A stretch of DNA of 64,000 bases from Frateuria_A sp051900535 (GTDB taxonomy: Bacteria > Pseudomonadota > Gammaproteobacteria > Xanthomonadales > Rhodanobacteraceae), in the NCBI RefSeq assembly GCF_051900535.1, contig NZ_JBHZGI010000002.1:496001-560000 (forward strand), read 5' to 3'. The notes under the pieces were generated by a model. That model searched no databases, was not told where the DNA came from, and saw nothing but the letters and a program-made list of their open reading frames with translations. Of the stretch, positions 29,324 to 36,931 are shown in pieces. Both the position numbers and the translations under genes were made by a program. The number at the start of each line of letters is the position of its first letter. The stretch's first letter is position 1.

Positions 29324-30001
29324 ATGAAAGTTCTCTGGCTGTTGCTGATCATCGCGCTGGTGCCGTCGCTGGCGCAGGCGTGTGCCGACCGGCCCGAACA
29401 GTGGCAGGCCGACATCGCGTCGTTCGCCGCGGCCGACAGCGCGCATCGCCCGCCGCCGCATCCCGTGCTGTTCGTGGGCAGTTCGTCGATCCGCATGTGG
29501 AGCTCGCTGGCCAGCGACTTCCCTGGCCGCGCGGTCATCAACCGCGGCTTCGGCGGCTCGCGCATTCCGGATGCCACGTACTACGCCGATCGCCTGGTGG
29601 CGCCCTACCACCCGCGTGCCATCGTGTTCTATGCCGGCGACAACGACCTGGCCGAGGGCTGCACGCCGGAGCAGGTGCGTGATGCGTTTGTCGCGTTCGT
29701 GCGGCGCGCGCGGTCGCTGGACGCGGATGTGCCGATCGCGTTCATCGCGATCAAGCCCAGTGTGGCGCGCAAACACCTGCTGCCGCAGATCCGCAGGTCG
29801 AACGCGCTGGTGCGTGCGTACGCGCGCGGGCAGACGGGTATCGGCTACCTGGACGTCTTCACGCCCATGCTGGGACCGGATGGCCAGCCGCAACCGAAAT
29901 GGTTCGGCTCGGACGGCCTGCATATGAACCGGCAGGGCTACCGCCTCTGGTCGGGCCTGGTGCGCGATTGGCTGCATGGAACGCTGGACATCGCGCAGTG
30001 A
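29324..30001 (+). CDS. SGNH/GDSL hydrolase with signal peptide (first of tandem pair)
   Basis: A 225-residue esterase-like protein. Signal peptide MKVLWLLLIIALVPSLAQA, then blocks I (VLFVGSSSIRMW, nucleophile serine in GSSS), III (FYAGDNDLAEG, oxyanion N) and V (WFGSDGLHMNRQGY, D-x2-H). The GSSSIR start is typical of the platelet-activating-factor acetylhydrolase/arylesterase-like branch. It likely acts on acyl or acetyl esters outside the cytoplasm. A close paralogue follows. Confidence 0.88.
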   Translation: MKVLWLLLIIALVPSLAQACADRPEQWQADIASFAAADSAHRPPPHPVLFVGSSSIRMWSSLASDFPGRAVINRGFGGSRIPDATYYADRLVAPYHPRAIVFYAGDNDLAEGCTPEQVRDAFVAFVRRARSLDADVPIAFIAIKPSVARKHLLPQIRRSNALVRAYARGQTGIGYLDVFTPMLGPDGQPQPKWFGSDGLHMNRQGYRLWSGLVRDWLHGTLDIAQ

Positions 30002-30118
30002 GGTTTCCGCGCCGGACGTGCGCCGGGATCCCGAGTGCGTCCGCGGACCCGCGCCTACCCACGCCACCTTGATCGCGCCTGGCCTAGTCTCGGGCAACCA
30101 GCGTCCGGCGGAGACGGC

Positions 30119-30760
30119 ATGCTCGACCAGGTTTCTCCTTCCGGCGGCGAGGTCGCCGAGTTCATCGAATGGCAGAGCGAGATCGCGGTGTTCGCGGCGA
30201 TCGACAGGCTCGCGCCACCACCAGCGGACGCGGTGTTGTTCGTGGGCAGCTCATCGATCCGGCTGTGGCATACGCTGGCGGCGGATTTTCCGGACGTGCC
30301 CACGATCAATCGCGGCTTCGGTGGTTCCGAAATCGCCGATAGCGTCTACTTCGCCCAACAGCTGGTCGCGCCCTACCGGCCCAGGGCGATCGTGATGTAC
30401 GCCGGCGGCAACGACCTGGCCGACGGCAAGTCGCCCGCGCAGGTGCGCGACGCCTTCCGCGCGTTCGTCGCGCAGGCGCGCCGCTGGGCGGGCGAGGTGC
30501 CGTTCGCCTATCTGTCGATCAAGCCCAATCTCTCGCGGCGCAGGCAGCTGCCGCGGATCCGCCAGGCCAATGCACTGATCCGCGCCTGCGCCGACGAACG
30601 CGGGGTGGATTTCCTGGACATCCACGCGCCGATGCTCGGCGCCGACGGCGAGGCCGATCCGCGCTGGTTCGACGACGACGGGCTGCACCTCAATGCCGAG
30701 GGCTACGCGCTGTGGACCGGCGTGGTGCGCGACTGGATGGCCAGGCGCAGCCTTCTGTAG
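30119..30760 (+). CDS. SGNH/GDSL hydrolase (second of tandem pair, no signal peptide)
   Basis: A 213-residue paralogue of the preceding gene with the same blocks (VLFVGSSSIRLW, INRGFGGSEI, MYAGGNDLADG, WFDDDGLHLNAEGY) but without a signal peptide, suggesting a cytoplasmic or otherwise located enzyme. Start ATG at 30119 is preferred; an in-frame GTG at 30035 would add 28 residues with no family features. The tandem arrangement indicates duplication with a changed location. Its stop codon lies inside an intergenic repeat. Confidence 0.85.
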   Translation: MLDQVSPSGGEVAEFIEWQSEIAVFAAIDRLAPPPADAVLFVGSSSIRLWHTLAADFPDVPTINRGFGGSEIADSVYFAQQLVAPYRPRAIVMYAGGNDLADGKSPAQVRDAFRAFVAQARRWAGEVPFAYLSIKPNLSRRRQLPRIRQANALIRACADERGVDFLDIHAPMLGADGEADPRWFDDDGLHLNAEGYALWTGVVRDWMARRSLL

Positions 30761-30811
30761 GAGCGCGCCCCGGGTGCGACCGTGGCCGCGCACAGGGTGC
30801 GCTCCTGCAGG
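30755..30811. repeat. REP-like intergenic repeat, family A, clear copy
   Basis: CTGTAGGAGCGCGCCCCGGG ... GGGTGCGCTCCTGCAGG, a pair of inverted arms around a GC-rich centre. It includes the stop codon of the second SGNH gene and ends seven bases before phhA. Related copies: 20016-20101, 52701-52730 and 63246-63271. Confidence 0.7.
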
Positions 30812-30817
30812 AAAGCC

Positions 30818-31714
30818 TCAGGTATCCGCGTTGGTGGCGAAACCTTCGTGGCTGCCGTAGTGGAACACGCGGTCGGTATCGTCCAGCACGTCGGCGGCGG
30901 CGTGCGGGGCGTTCTCGCGCAGACGCGCATAGATTGGCGTGAAGTCCGGCGAGGTCGCCTCGAACAACTGCTCGAAGCTGTCGATCACGAAGTAAGTCTG
31001 CTGGTACGTATCGATGCGGTAGCGCGTGCTCATCACGCGCTCGAGATCGAAGCCGATCCGGTTCGGGGCCTCCGAATCCAGGCTGTACACCGACTCGCCC
31101 TTGGAGCTGACGATGCCCGCGCCGTAGATGCGCATCCCCTCGCGCGTGTTGATCAGCCCGAACTCCACCGTGTACCAGTACAGCCGCGTGAGGTTCATCA
31201 GCGCCTCGGGGCCGATCGCGTGCGCCTTCATGCCGCCGCGGCCGTAGGCCTGCATGTAGTCGGCGAACACCGGGTTGAGCAACAAAGGCACGTGGCCGAA
31301 CAGGTCGTGGAACAGGTCCGGCTCGGACAGGTAGTCCAGTTGGTCGGGCTTGCGGATCCACCAGCTCACGGGGAAGCGGCGGTTGGCAAGGTGGTCGAAG
31401 AACACCTCGTCCGGCAGCAGTCCCTCCACCGCGACCAGCTCCCAGCCGGTGGCCTTGGCCAGTACCTGGTTGATGTCGGCGAATTTGGGAATGCCGCCGG
31501 CGCCAAGGCCGAACTTGGCCACGCCGTCGAGGAATTCCTGGCAGGCCCGCCCCGGCAGCATTTCGCACTGGCGCGCGAACAGCGTGTCCCACACTTCGTG
31601 GTCCGTGCGCGTATAGCTCGACCAGGGCTGCTCGACCACGCCGGTGGCGTAGACCGGTACGTAGCCGCGGTCGGTCTGCTGGTGTTCGACCTTGCGGGGC
31701 GTGGCGGTTTCCAT
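30818..31714 (-). CDS. phhA: Phenylalanine 4-monooxygenase
   Basis: Pterin- and iron-dependent hydroxylase converting phenylalanine to tyrosine, the first step of phenylalanine catabolism. The 298-residue protein has the iron ligands H136 and H141 in DLFHDLFGHVPLL and E184 in YWYTVEFGL. The length equals bacterial PhhA. It is transcribed divergently from an Lrp-type regulator with 147 bases between, the usual regulator arrangement. Start ATG at 31714 is preceded by GGAG. Confidence 0.96.
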   Translation of the reverse strand: METATPRKVEHQQTDRGYVPVYATGVVEQPWSSYTRTDHEVWDTLFARQCEMLPGRACQEFLDGVAKFGLGAGGIPKFADINQVLAKATGWELVAVEGLLPDEVFFDHLANRRFPVSWWIRKPDQLDYLSEPDLFHDLFGHVPLLLNPVFADYMQAYGRGGMKAHAIGPEALMNLTRLYWYTVEFGLINTREGMRIYGAGIVSSKGESVYSLDSEAPNRIGFDLERVMSTRYRIDTYQQTYFVIDSFEQLFEATSPDFTPIYARLRENAPHAAADVLDDTDRVFHYGSHEGFATNADT

Positions 31715-31801
31715 GGCGACTCCGGGCGGCTTTCTGGCGTATGCCTTTCGATCTTCAAGAATACGCCGCGTGGCCTGCACGAAGGTTGCGTTTGTTGTGA
31801 A

Positions 31802-31816
31802 CCACCCGTTAGGTGG
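31802..31816. promoter_or_regulatory. Palindrome in the phhA-lrp divergent region
   Basis: CCACC-CGTTA-GGTGG, 46 bases before the Lrp gene start. A possible operator in the shared promoter region. No assignment to Lrp can be proven from one dyad. Confidence 0.35.
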
Positions 31817-31861
31817 CGCAGTATCCTTGCGCGGATCGCTCGAAAAACGGAGCAAGCTGCC

Positions 31862-32338
31862 ATGTCCAAGCTCGATCGCACCGACCTGCGCCTGCTCGCC
31901 GTGCTGCAGGGGGAAGGGCGCATCACCAACGCCGAGCTGGCCGAGCGGGTGAGCCTGTCGCCCTCGGCCTGCCTGCGCCGGCTGCAGCGGCTGGAGACCG
32001 ATGGCATCGTCACCGGCTACGCCGCGCAGATCGATCCGCAGGCGGTAGGGCTGGGCCTGCAGGCATTCGTGCGTGTGCAGCTGGCGCGGCACGAGGCGGG
32101 CGCGATCGAGCGCTTCGTGGAGAAGGTGGAAGGTTGGGAGGAGGTCGTCGCCTGCCACGCACTGACCGGCGACATGGACTACCTGCTGCACGTGTACGTG
32201 GCCGACCTGCCGCACTTCTCGCGCTTCCTGCTCGACCGGCTGCTCAACGATGCGGGCGTGGCCGACGCCAATTCCAGCTTCGTGCTGCGCACGGTCAAGC
32301 GCTCGCCCTCGTTGCCGCTGGGGCAGCTGGAACCATGA
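31862..32338 (+). CDS. Lrp/AsnC family transcriptional regulator
   Basis: A 158-residue regulator with an N-terminal helix-turn-helix (LRLLAVLQGEGRITNAELAE ... SPSACLRRLQRLETDGIV, about 8-50) and the C-terminal RAM effector domain (CHALTGDMDYLLHVYV). Divergent from phhA, it most probably responds to phenylalanine or a related amino acid and controls phhA (inference from position). Confidence 0.92.
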   Translation: MSKLDRTDLRLLAVLQGEGRITNAELAERVSLSPSACLRRLQRLETDGIVTGYAAQIDPQAVGLGLQAFVRVQLARHEAGAIERFVEKVEGWEEVVACHALTGDMDYLLHVYVADLPHFSRFLLDRLLNDAGVADANSSFVLRTVKRSPSLPLGQLEP

Positions 32339-32438
32339 CACCCGCGGGGCCAGTTTCGGCCACCTTTCCGCGCGGCGGCGGCCAACTGCGCTCCAGGCGT
32401 GCGCTGGGGCGGGACGAAAACGATAAACTAGCCGGCTC

Positions 32439-33233
32439 ATGGACACCGCCCTGACTCCAGACCGCGATCCCTGGCGCCCTCTGCGCTACCTGTGGCGGGT
32501 GCCGCTGCTGCTGCTGCACATCGTGCTCGGCATCGTGCTGTGCGCGGGCATCCTCAGCTGGAACCGGCACCGGGTGATGGTCGACGGACGCGAGCCGTTC
32601 GCGCACCGCATGATCCGCTGGTGGTCGACCATGCTGATGCGCATCTTCGGCCTGCGTTCGGTGCGTGTCGGCAAGCCGCTGCCCGACCCGGTGCTGTTCG
32701 TCGCCAACCACACCTCGTGGATCGACATCGAGCTGCTGCACAGCCAGCGCGCCGCCTGCTTCGTGGCCAAGGCGGAGATCGCGCGCTGGCCGCTGGTCGG
32801 CTGGATGGCCGCCACCGGCGGCACGATCTTCCATCGGCGCGGCAGCAACCATTCGCTGGCGGCAGTGATGCAGGCGATGGTCGAGCGCCTGCGCGGCCAC
32901 CGCTCGGTGGCCGTGTTCCCCGAGGGCGGCACCGGCCATAACGGCGTGCTCAAGGTATTCCACGCGCGCATCTTCCAGGCCGCGCTGGACGCGCAGGTAC
33001 CGGTGCAACCGGTGGCGCTGCGTTTCGCGCGCGACGGCAAGCGGGTGGTCGACGCCGGCTTTCGCGAGGGCGAGCACTTCATGGGCAACCTCCTGCGCAT
33101 GCTCGGCGAGGCGCCGCTGGACGCCGAGGTGCATTTCCTCGCCCCCGTGCCGGCGATGCCCGAGGCGCGCCGGCGCATGGCCGATCTCTCGCGCGAGCGC
33201 ATCGGCGCCGCGCTGGAAGACGCGCACGCATGA
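32439..33233 (+). CDS. 1-acyl-sn-glycerol-3-phosphate acyltransferase (PlsC-like)
   Basis: A 264-residue membrane-bound acyltransferase with a hydrophobic anchor at about 20-41, the catalytic NHTSWID (H91, D96) and the substrate-binding FPEGGTGHNG around residue 160. It would convert lysophosphatidic acid to phosphatidic acid, or be a lyso-ornithine-lipid (OlsA-like) acyltransferase; the two cannot be separated here. Stop overlaps the next gene start by four bases, so it is coupled to the YheT-like hydrolase. Confidence 0.88.
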   Translation: MDTALTPDRDPWRPLRYLWRVPLLLLHIVLGIVLCAGILSWNRHRVMVDGREPFAHRMIRWWSTMLMRIFGLRSVRVGKPLPDPVLFVANHTSWIDIELLHSQRAACFVAKAEIARWPLVGWMAATGGTIFHRRGSNHSLAAVMQAMVERLRGHRSVAVFPEGGTGHNGVLKVFHARIFQAALDAQVPVQPVALRFARDGKRVVDAGFREGEHFMGNLLRMLGEAPLDAEVHFLAPVPAMPEARRRMADLSRERIGAALEDAHA

Positions 33234-34234
33234 GCGAGCTGCCCCGCGGAAAGGATTTCCGTCCCCCCTGGCCGCTGACAAGCGGCCACCTGCAGACCAT
33301 GCTTTCCTCCAGCGGCGTGCGCCGGTTGCTGCTGCCGCAGAGCGCGCGCGAGGTACTCCAGGGCGCCGAGCCGGTGCTGGTCGATGGCGGCGAGGGCGTG
33401 CGCCTGACCGGCGCGTTCACCGCGCAACGCACCGGTGGCCCCACGCGCGGACTGGCAGTGCTGTTCCATGGCTGGGAAGGCAGCGTCGATTCGACCTACG
33501 TGCTGCAGACCGGCAGCCGCCTGCTGCGCGACGGCTGGGACGTGTTCCGGCTCAACTTCCGCGATCACGGCGCGAGCCACCACCTCAACGAGGCGCTGTT
33601 TCATTCCTGCCGCATCGACGAGGTGGCGAACGCGCTGGGCGACATCGTGCGTCGCTGGCCGCGCCCGGTGACCGCGCTGGCCGGCTTCTCGCTGGGCGGC
33701 AACTTCGCCCTGCGCGCGGCGTTGCGCGCGCCGGCGGCGGGGATCGCGCTGGACTACGCGCTGGCGGTGTGCCCGATCATCGATCCCGGCGAAGGCCTGT
33801 TCTCGCTGGAAGAGAGCGCGCCGTGGTTCTACCAGGCGTACTTCATGCGCAAGTGGCGGCAGTCGCTCAAAGCCAAGCAGCAGGCCTTTCCGCAGCGCCG
33901 GTATTTCGAGTTGGCCGAGCTCAAGCAAAGCCTGCGCGGGCTGGCCGAGGCGCTGGTGCTGCGGCACACCGACTTCGATTCGCTGCAGGCCTATCTGGAC
34001 GGCTATTCGGTAGCGCGCGACGCGCTCGCCGGCCTGGCCATCCCGGCGACCATCCTTACCGCGCGCGACGACCCGGTGATTCCGGTCGGCGCCTTCGAGC
34101 AGCTGCAGCTGCCGCCGAACATCGAGCTCGACATCGCCGAACACGGCGGCCATTGCGGCTTCATCCGCGGGGCCGACATGGTGAGTTTCACCGACGAGTA
34201 CATCGCCGCACGGTTCAACGCGTTGCTGGCGTAG
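33230..34234 (+). CDS. YheT-family alpha/beta hydrolase
   Basis: A 334-residue hydrolase. Features: PPWPLTSGHLQTML near the start (typical YheT/ABHD1 N-terminus), oxyanion HGWEGS, nucleophile GFSLGGN (Ser154), acid in TARDDPVIP and histidine in HGGHCGFI. Substrates of bacterial YheT are unknown; the adjacent acyltransferase hints at lipids. It overlaps plsC by ATGA. Confidence 0.88.
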   Translation: MSELPRGKDFRPPWPLTSGHLQTMLSSSGVRRLLLPQSAREVLQGAEPVLVDGGEGVRLTGAFTAQRTGGPTRGLAVLFHGWEGSVDSTYVLQTGSRLLRDGWDVFRLNFRDHGASHHLNEALFHSCRIDEVANALGDIVRRWPRPVTALAGFSLGGNFALRAALRAPAAGIALDYALAVCPIIDPGEGLFSLEESAPWFYQAYFMRKWRQSLKAKQQAFPQRRYFELAELKQSLRGLAEALVLRHTDFDSLQAYLDGYSVARDALAGLAIPATILTARDDPVIPVGAFEQLQLPPNIELDIAEHGGHCGFIRGADMVSFTDEYIAARFNALLA

Positions 34235-34290
34235 GACGGGCTACAGCCCGCCGGCTTTGCGCCAGCATGCGGTGGCAGCAGCCCACCCTG
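34231..34290. repeat. REP-like intergenic repeat, family B, copy 2
   Basis: GTAGGACGGGCTACAGCCCGCC followed by CGCCAGCATGCGGTGGCAGC, the same order of parts as at 11055-11120. It begins at the stop codon of the YheT-like gene and fills the gap to the convergent VOC gene. Confidence 0.65.
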
Positions 34291-34292
34291 CG

Positions 34293-34715
34293 TCACTTCG
34301 CGAACAGCCGCGCCGGATCGGCGAAGGCCTTGAACTCCAGCGCGTTGCCGCACGGGTCGAGCAGGAACATGGTCGCCTGTTCGCCCGGCTGGCCACGGAA
34401 GCGGATGTGCGGCTCGATGACGAAACCCGTACCTGCCGCTCGCAGCCGGTCGGCCAATGCCTGCCAGGCATCCATCGCCAGCACCAGGCCGAAATGGCGC
34501 ACCGGGACCGCATCGCCGTCGACCTCGTGCGCGGCGACCGCGCGAGCTTCTTCCGGAGCAAGGTGCGCCACGATCTGGTGGCCGTGGAAGTCGAAGTCGA
34601 CCCAGTCCTCGCTGGAGCGCCCTTCCGGGCAACCGAGCAGCTCGCCGTAGAAGGCGCGGGCCTTGGCCAGCGAGGTGACCGGGAAGGCGAGGTGGAAGGG
34701 CGGGAGCGTGGCCAT
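34293..34715 (-). CDS. VOC family protein (glyoxalase/dioxygenase type)
   Basis: A 140-residue VOC fold protein beginning ATLPPFHLAFPVTSLAKARAF and carrying WVDFDFHGHQIVAHL, RHFGLVL and FLLDPCGNALEFKAF, the paired beta-alpha-beta motifs. H8, H73-region His and E132 are candidate metal ligands. Sequence style matches proteins annotated as extradiol dioxygenase-like, but the substrate is unknown. It is convergent with the YheT-like gene and divergent from the ZIP transporter. Confidence 0.85.
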   Translation of the reverse strand: MATLPPFHLAFPVTSLAKARAFYGELLGCPEGRSSEDWVDFDFHGHQIVAHLAPEEARAVAAHEVDGDAVPVRHFGLVLAMDAWQALADRLRAAGTGFVIEPHIRFRGQPGEQATMFLLDPCGNALEFKAFADPARLFAK

Positions 34716-34883
34716 GGGCGATCTCGCGGGAACGGGGCGGTTGCGCCAGCATGGGCGGCACCGCGCCGCGGATCAACGTGTCCGTTCACGCCGCCGGGGC
34801 CGGCCGGGCCGCATGCTGGACGCCCGCCCGCTGCCCCGAAACCGCATGCCCGCGACGCCCCTACCCACGCGCAGGACCGAAGC

Positions 34884-35660
34884 ATGGGCATGACGCCGAT
34901 CCTTGCGGCTTGCCTGGGTGGCGCCGCAGGCGCGGCCGCCACCGCGCTGGGCACGGTACCGGCGCTGTTCGCGAGGAGAATCGACCAGCGCACGCAGGAC
35001 ACCATGTTCGGCTTCGGCGCGGGCGTGATGCTCGCGGCCAGCGCCTTCTCGCTGGCCCTGCCGGGGATCCAGGAAGCCCGCCGCCAGGGCGAGGGTCCAT
35101 GGGCGGCGGGCGCGCTCGTCGGCGTGGCGATCCTCATCGGCGCGGCCGCGCTGGTGCTGCTCGAACGCGTGTTGCCGCACGAGCATTTCATCAAGGGTCC
35201 GGAAGGACATCCGTCGCAGCGGCTCAAGCGCGCCTGGCTGTTCGTGTTCGCCATCTGCCTGCACAACCTGCCCGAAGGGCTGGCGATCGGCGTGGGCTTC
35301 GGGCCGGGCGTGGCGCACGGCGTGGCGCTGGCCACCGGCATCGCCATCCAGGACCTGCCCGAGGGACTGGTGGTGGCGATCGCGCTGATGGCCGCCGGTT
35401 ACGGGCGGCGCTGGGCGGTGTCGGTAGGCATGGGCTCGGGCCTGATCGAACCGGTCGGCGCGCTGGTCGGCGCCGGCGTGGTGATCGACTACCCGATGCT
35501 GTTGCCGGTCGGGCTGGGCTTCGCGGCCGGAGCGATGCTGTTCGTGGTCAGCCACGAGATCATCCCCGAATCGCACCGACAGGGACACGAGCACTTCGCC
35601 ACCGGCGGGCTGATGGTCGGCTTCGTGCTGATGATGCTGCTCGATACCGCCTTCAGCTGA
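34884..35660 (+). CDS. ZIP family metal transporter
   Basis: A 258-residue inner-membrane protein with about eight hydrophobic segments. The metal-binding helices are clear: CLHNLPEGLAIGVGFG (around residue 130) and IQDLPEGLVVAIALM (around 155), each with the HN/xxPE pattern of ZIP/ZupT carriers. The loop with HEHFIKGPEGH may be a metal-sensing or binding segment. It imports zinc, possibly iron or manganese. ATG at 34884 gives MGMTPILAAC; the ATG at 34890 is possible. The neighbouring manganese catalase suggests, weakly, a manganese link. Confidence 0.9.
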   Translation: MGMTPILAACLGGAAGAAATALGTVPALFARRIDQRTQDTMFGFGAGVMLAASAFSLALPGIQEARRQGEGPWAAGALVGVAILIGAAALVLLERVLPHEHFIKGPEGHPSQRLKRAWLFVFAICLHNLPEGLAIGVGFGPGVAHGVALATGIAIQDLPEGLVVAIALMAAGYGRRWAVSVGMGSGLIEPVGALVGAGVVIDYPMLLPVGLGFAAGAMLFVVSHEIIPESHRQGHEHFATGGLMVGFVLMMLLDTAFS

Positions 35661-35670
35661 CCACACAACA

Positions 35671-35703
35671 CGCAGGGTGGGCAGAAAGCCCACCCCACGG
35701 CTA
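35671..35703. repeat. REP-like intergenic repeat, family B, short copy
   Basis: CGCAGGGTGGGCAGAAAGCCCACCCCACGG, a hairpin with GGTGGGC/GCCCACC arms in the gap between the convergent ZIP and manganese catalase genes. Only the hairpin part of the family-B repeat is present. Confidence 0.55.
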
Positions 35704-35710
35704 TCTGGAG

Positions 35711-36607
35711 CTAGTGGCGGGTGCCTCGCGGCTGGCCCCCGCTGCGGCCCAGTTCGGCACCGGTTTCCGGGTTGATCGAGGGATCCGAGCGCGTGCGCTT
35801 GGCCATCTCCATCAGCACCGAACGCTGCTGGTCGGTCATCGCCACTTCGGGCATGCCGCTGCCGCCATCCATCGCCAGCATCTTTTCGCGGTCGCTGACG
35901 AACCGGAAGTTGTCGTCGCTGTTCCATGGGCCGCGCATGTCACCCTCGCCCTGGGATGTGTTGACGTAGACGTTGGCGAACTCCTCCTTGCCCGGCAGCT
36001 TGCCCGGCGGGAAGTTGGGCTCGATCGCGTACAACGCCTTCTCGAACGACTGCTGGTGGGCGATCTCGCGGGTCATCAGGAAGCCCAGCGCGTCGCGCAC
36101 GCCGGCATCGGCGGTCACGTTGATCAGCCGCTCGTAGATGATCTTGGCGCGCGCCTCGGCGGCGATGTTCGAGCGCAGGTCGGCCGTGGGCTCGCCGATC
36201 GAGTCGATGTAGCCGGCGGTCCACAGCTGACCGCCGGAATTGGTCAGCGCCGGGCCGCCGCCGTAGAGCACCTGGGTCACGTGCGAATCGTTCCCCGCGC
36301 CCTGCAGCTCGCGGAATGCCTGCGCCTGCTCCTGGGCGCCTTCGGCCAGCTTGCCCTTGGCGCCCTTGTTGAGCATGCCGACGATGGTGCCGATCACCTC
36401 CAGGTGGCTCAGCTCCTCGGTGGCGATGTCCAGCAGCATGTCCTTGCGCCCGGGATCGTCCTCGGCCAGCGCCTGGGTGAAGTAGCGCATCGCGGCGGCG
36501 AGTTCGCCCTGCGGTCCGCCGAACTGTTCGAGCATGAGATTGGCCAGCGCGGGATTGCACTCGGAAACCCGCACCGTGTATTGCAGGCGTTTGTTGTGAG
36601 CGAACAT
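35711..36607 (-). CDS. Manganese (non-haem) catalase
   Basis: Dimanganese catalase converting hydrogen peroxide to water and oxygen. The 298-residue protein has the ferritin-like four-helix core and the ligand motifs GELAAAMRYF, TEELSHLEVIG, AEARAKIIYERL and REIAHQQSFEKAL. The N-terminal MFAHNKRLQYTVRVSECNP is typical of KatN/YdbD-type proteins. GAAGGA precedes the ATG. The family is often induced in stationary phase or stress. Confidence 0.94.
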   Translation of the reverse strand: MFAHNKRLQYTVRVSECNPALANLMLEQFGGPQGELAAAMRYFTQALAEDDPGRKDMLLDIATEELSHLEVIGTIVGMLNKGAKGKLAEGAQEQAQAFRELQGAGNDSHVTQVLYGGGPALTNSGGQLWTAGYIDSIGEPTADLRSNIAAEARAKIIYERLINVTADAGVRDALGFLMTREIAHQQSFEKALYAIEPNFPPGKLPGKEEFANVYVNTSQGEGDMRGPWNSDDNFRFVSDREKMLAMDGGSGMPEVAMTDQQRSVLMEMAKRTRSDPSINPETGAELGRSGGQPRGTRH

Positions 36608-36779
36608 GGGAAACGTCCTTCTGTCGTCTGCTTAAGGGAGACGACCGGCACGGGGCACCGGCCGCGAGGGGTTTCCGAAGGCGGCAAGAACCGTGCCCTT
36701 GGCAGCGGCGCGTGTTGTGGGTGTCTGCACGCTGGCGACGGCGCAAGATTTGCGCCCGGCTGCAACATTTGCAGCGGAC

Positions 36780-36925
36780 CGGCGTTGCGCGAGCTCCCTT
36801 CCGGGGAGAAGACCGGGATGCAGGGTCGGGGTTCGCGGGGAGGTGGTCCGGAACCGCGCCCGGTCGCTGCCTCGCCGCCAGAGCGACCCCTCGCCCCAAC
36901 CCTGTCCCCGGAGGGCGAGGGGAGC
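36780..36925. repeat. Bipartite intergenic repeat, copy 1
   Basis: The 324-base gap between the catalase start and the AAA gene has no gene. Its part from 36780 has GGGGAGAAGACCGGG, then GGGGTTCGCGGGGAGG, GGTCGCT, and AGAGCGACCCCTCGCCCCAA followed by CCTGTCCCCGGAGGG. The same blocks in the same order occur at 39618-39772. In one frame the last block encodes PLAPTLSPEGEG, the peptide often seen in mis-annotated N-termini from such repeats. Confidence 0.65.
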
Positions 36926-36931
36926 AAAGGC

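Noticed and set aside
36608..36931. A small gene in the 324-base gap before the manganese catalase
   Set aside because: Frames there have no ribosome-binding site or family sequence, and over 140 bases are repeat.
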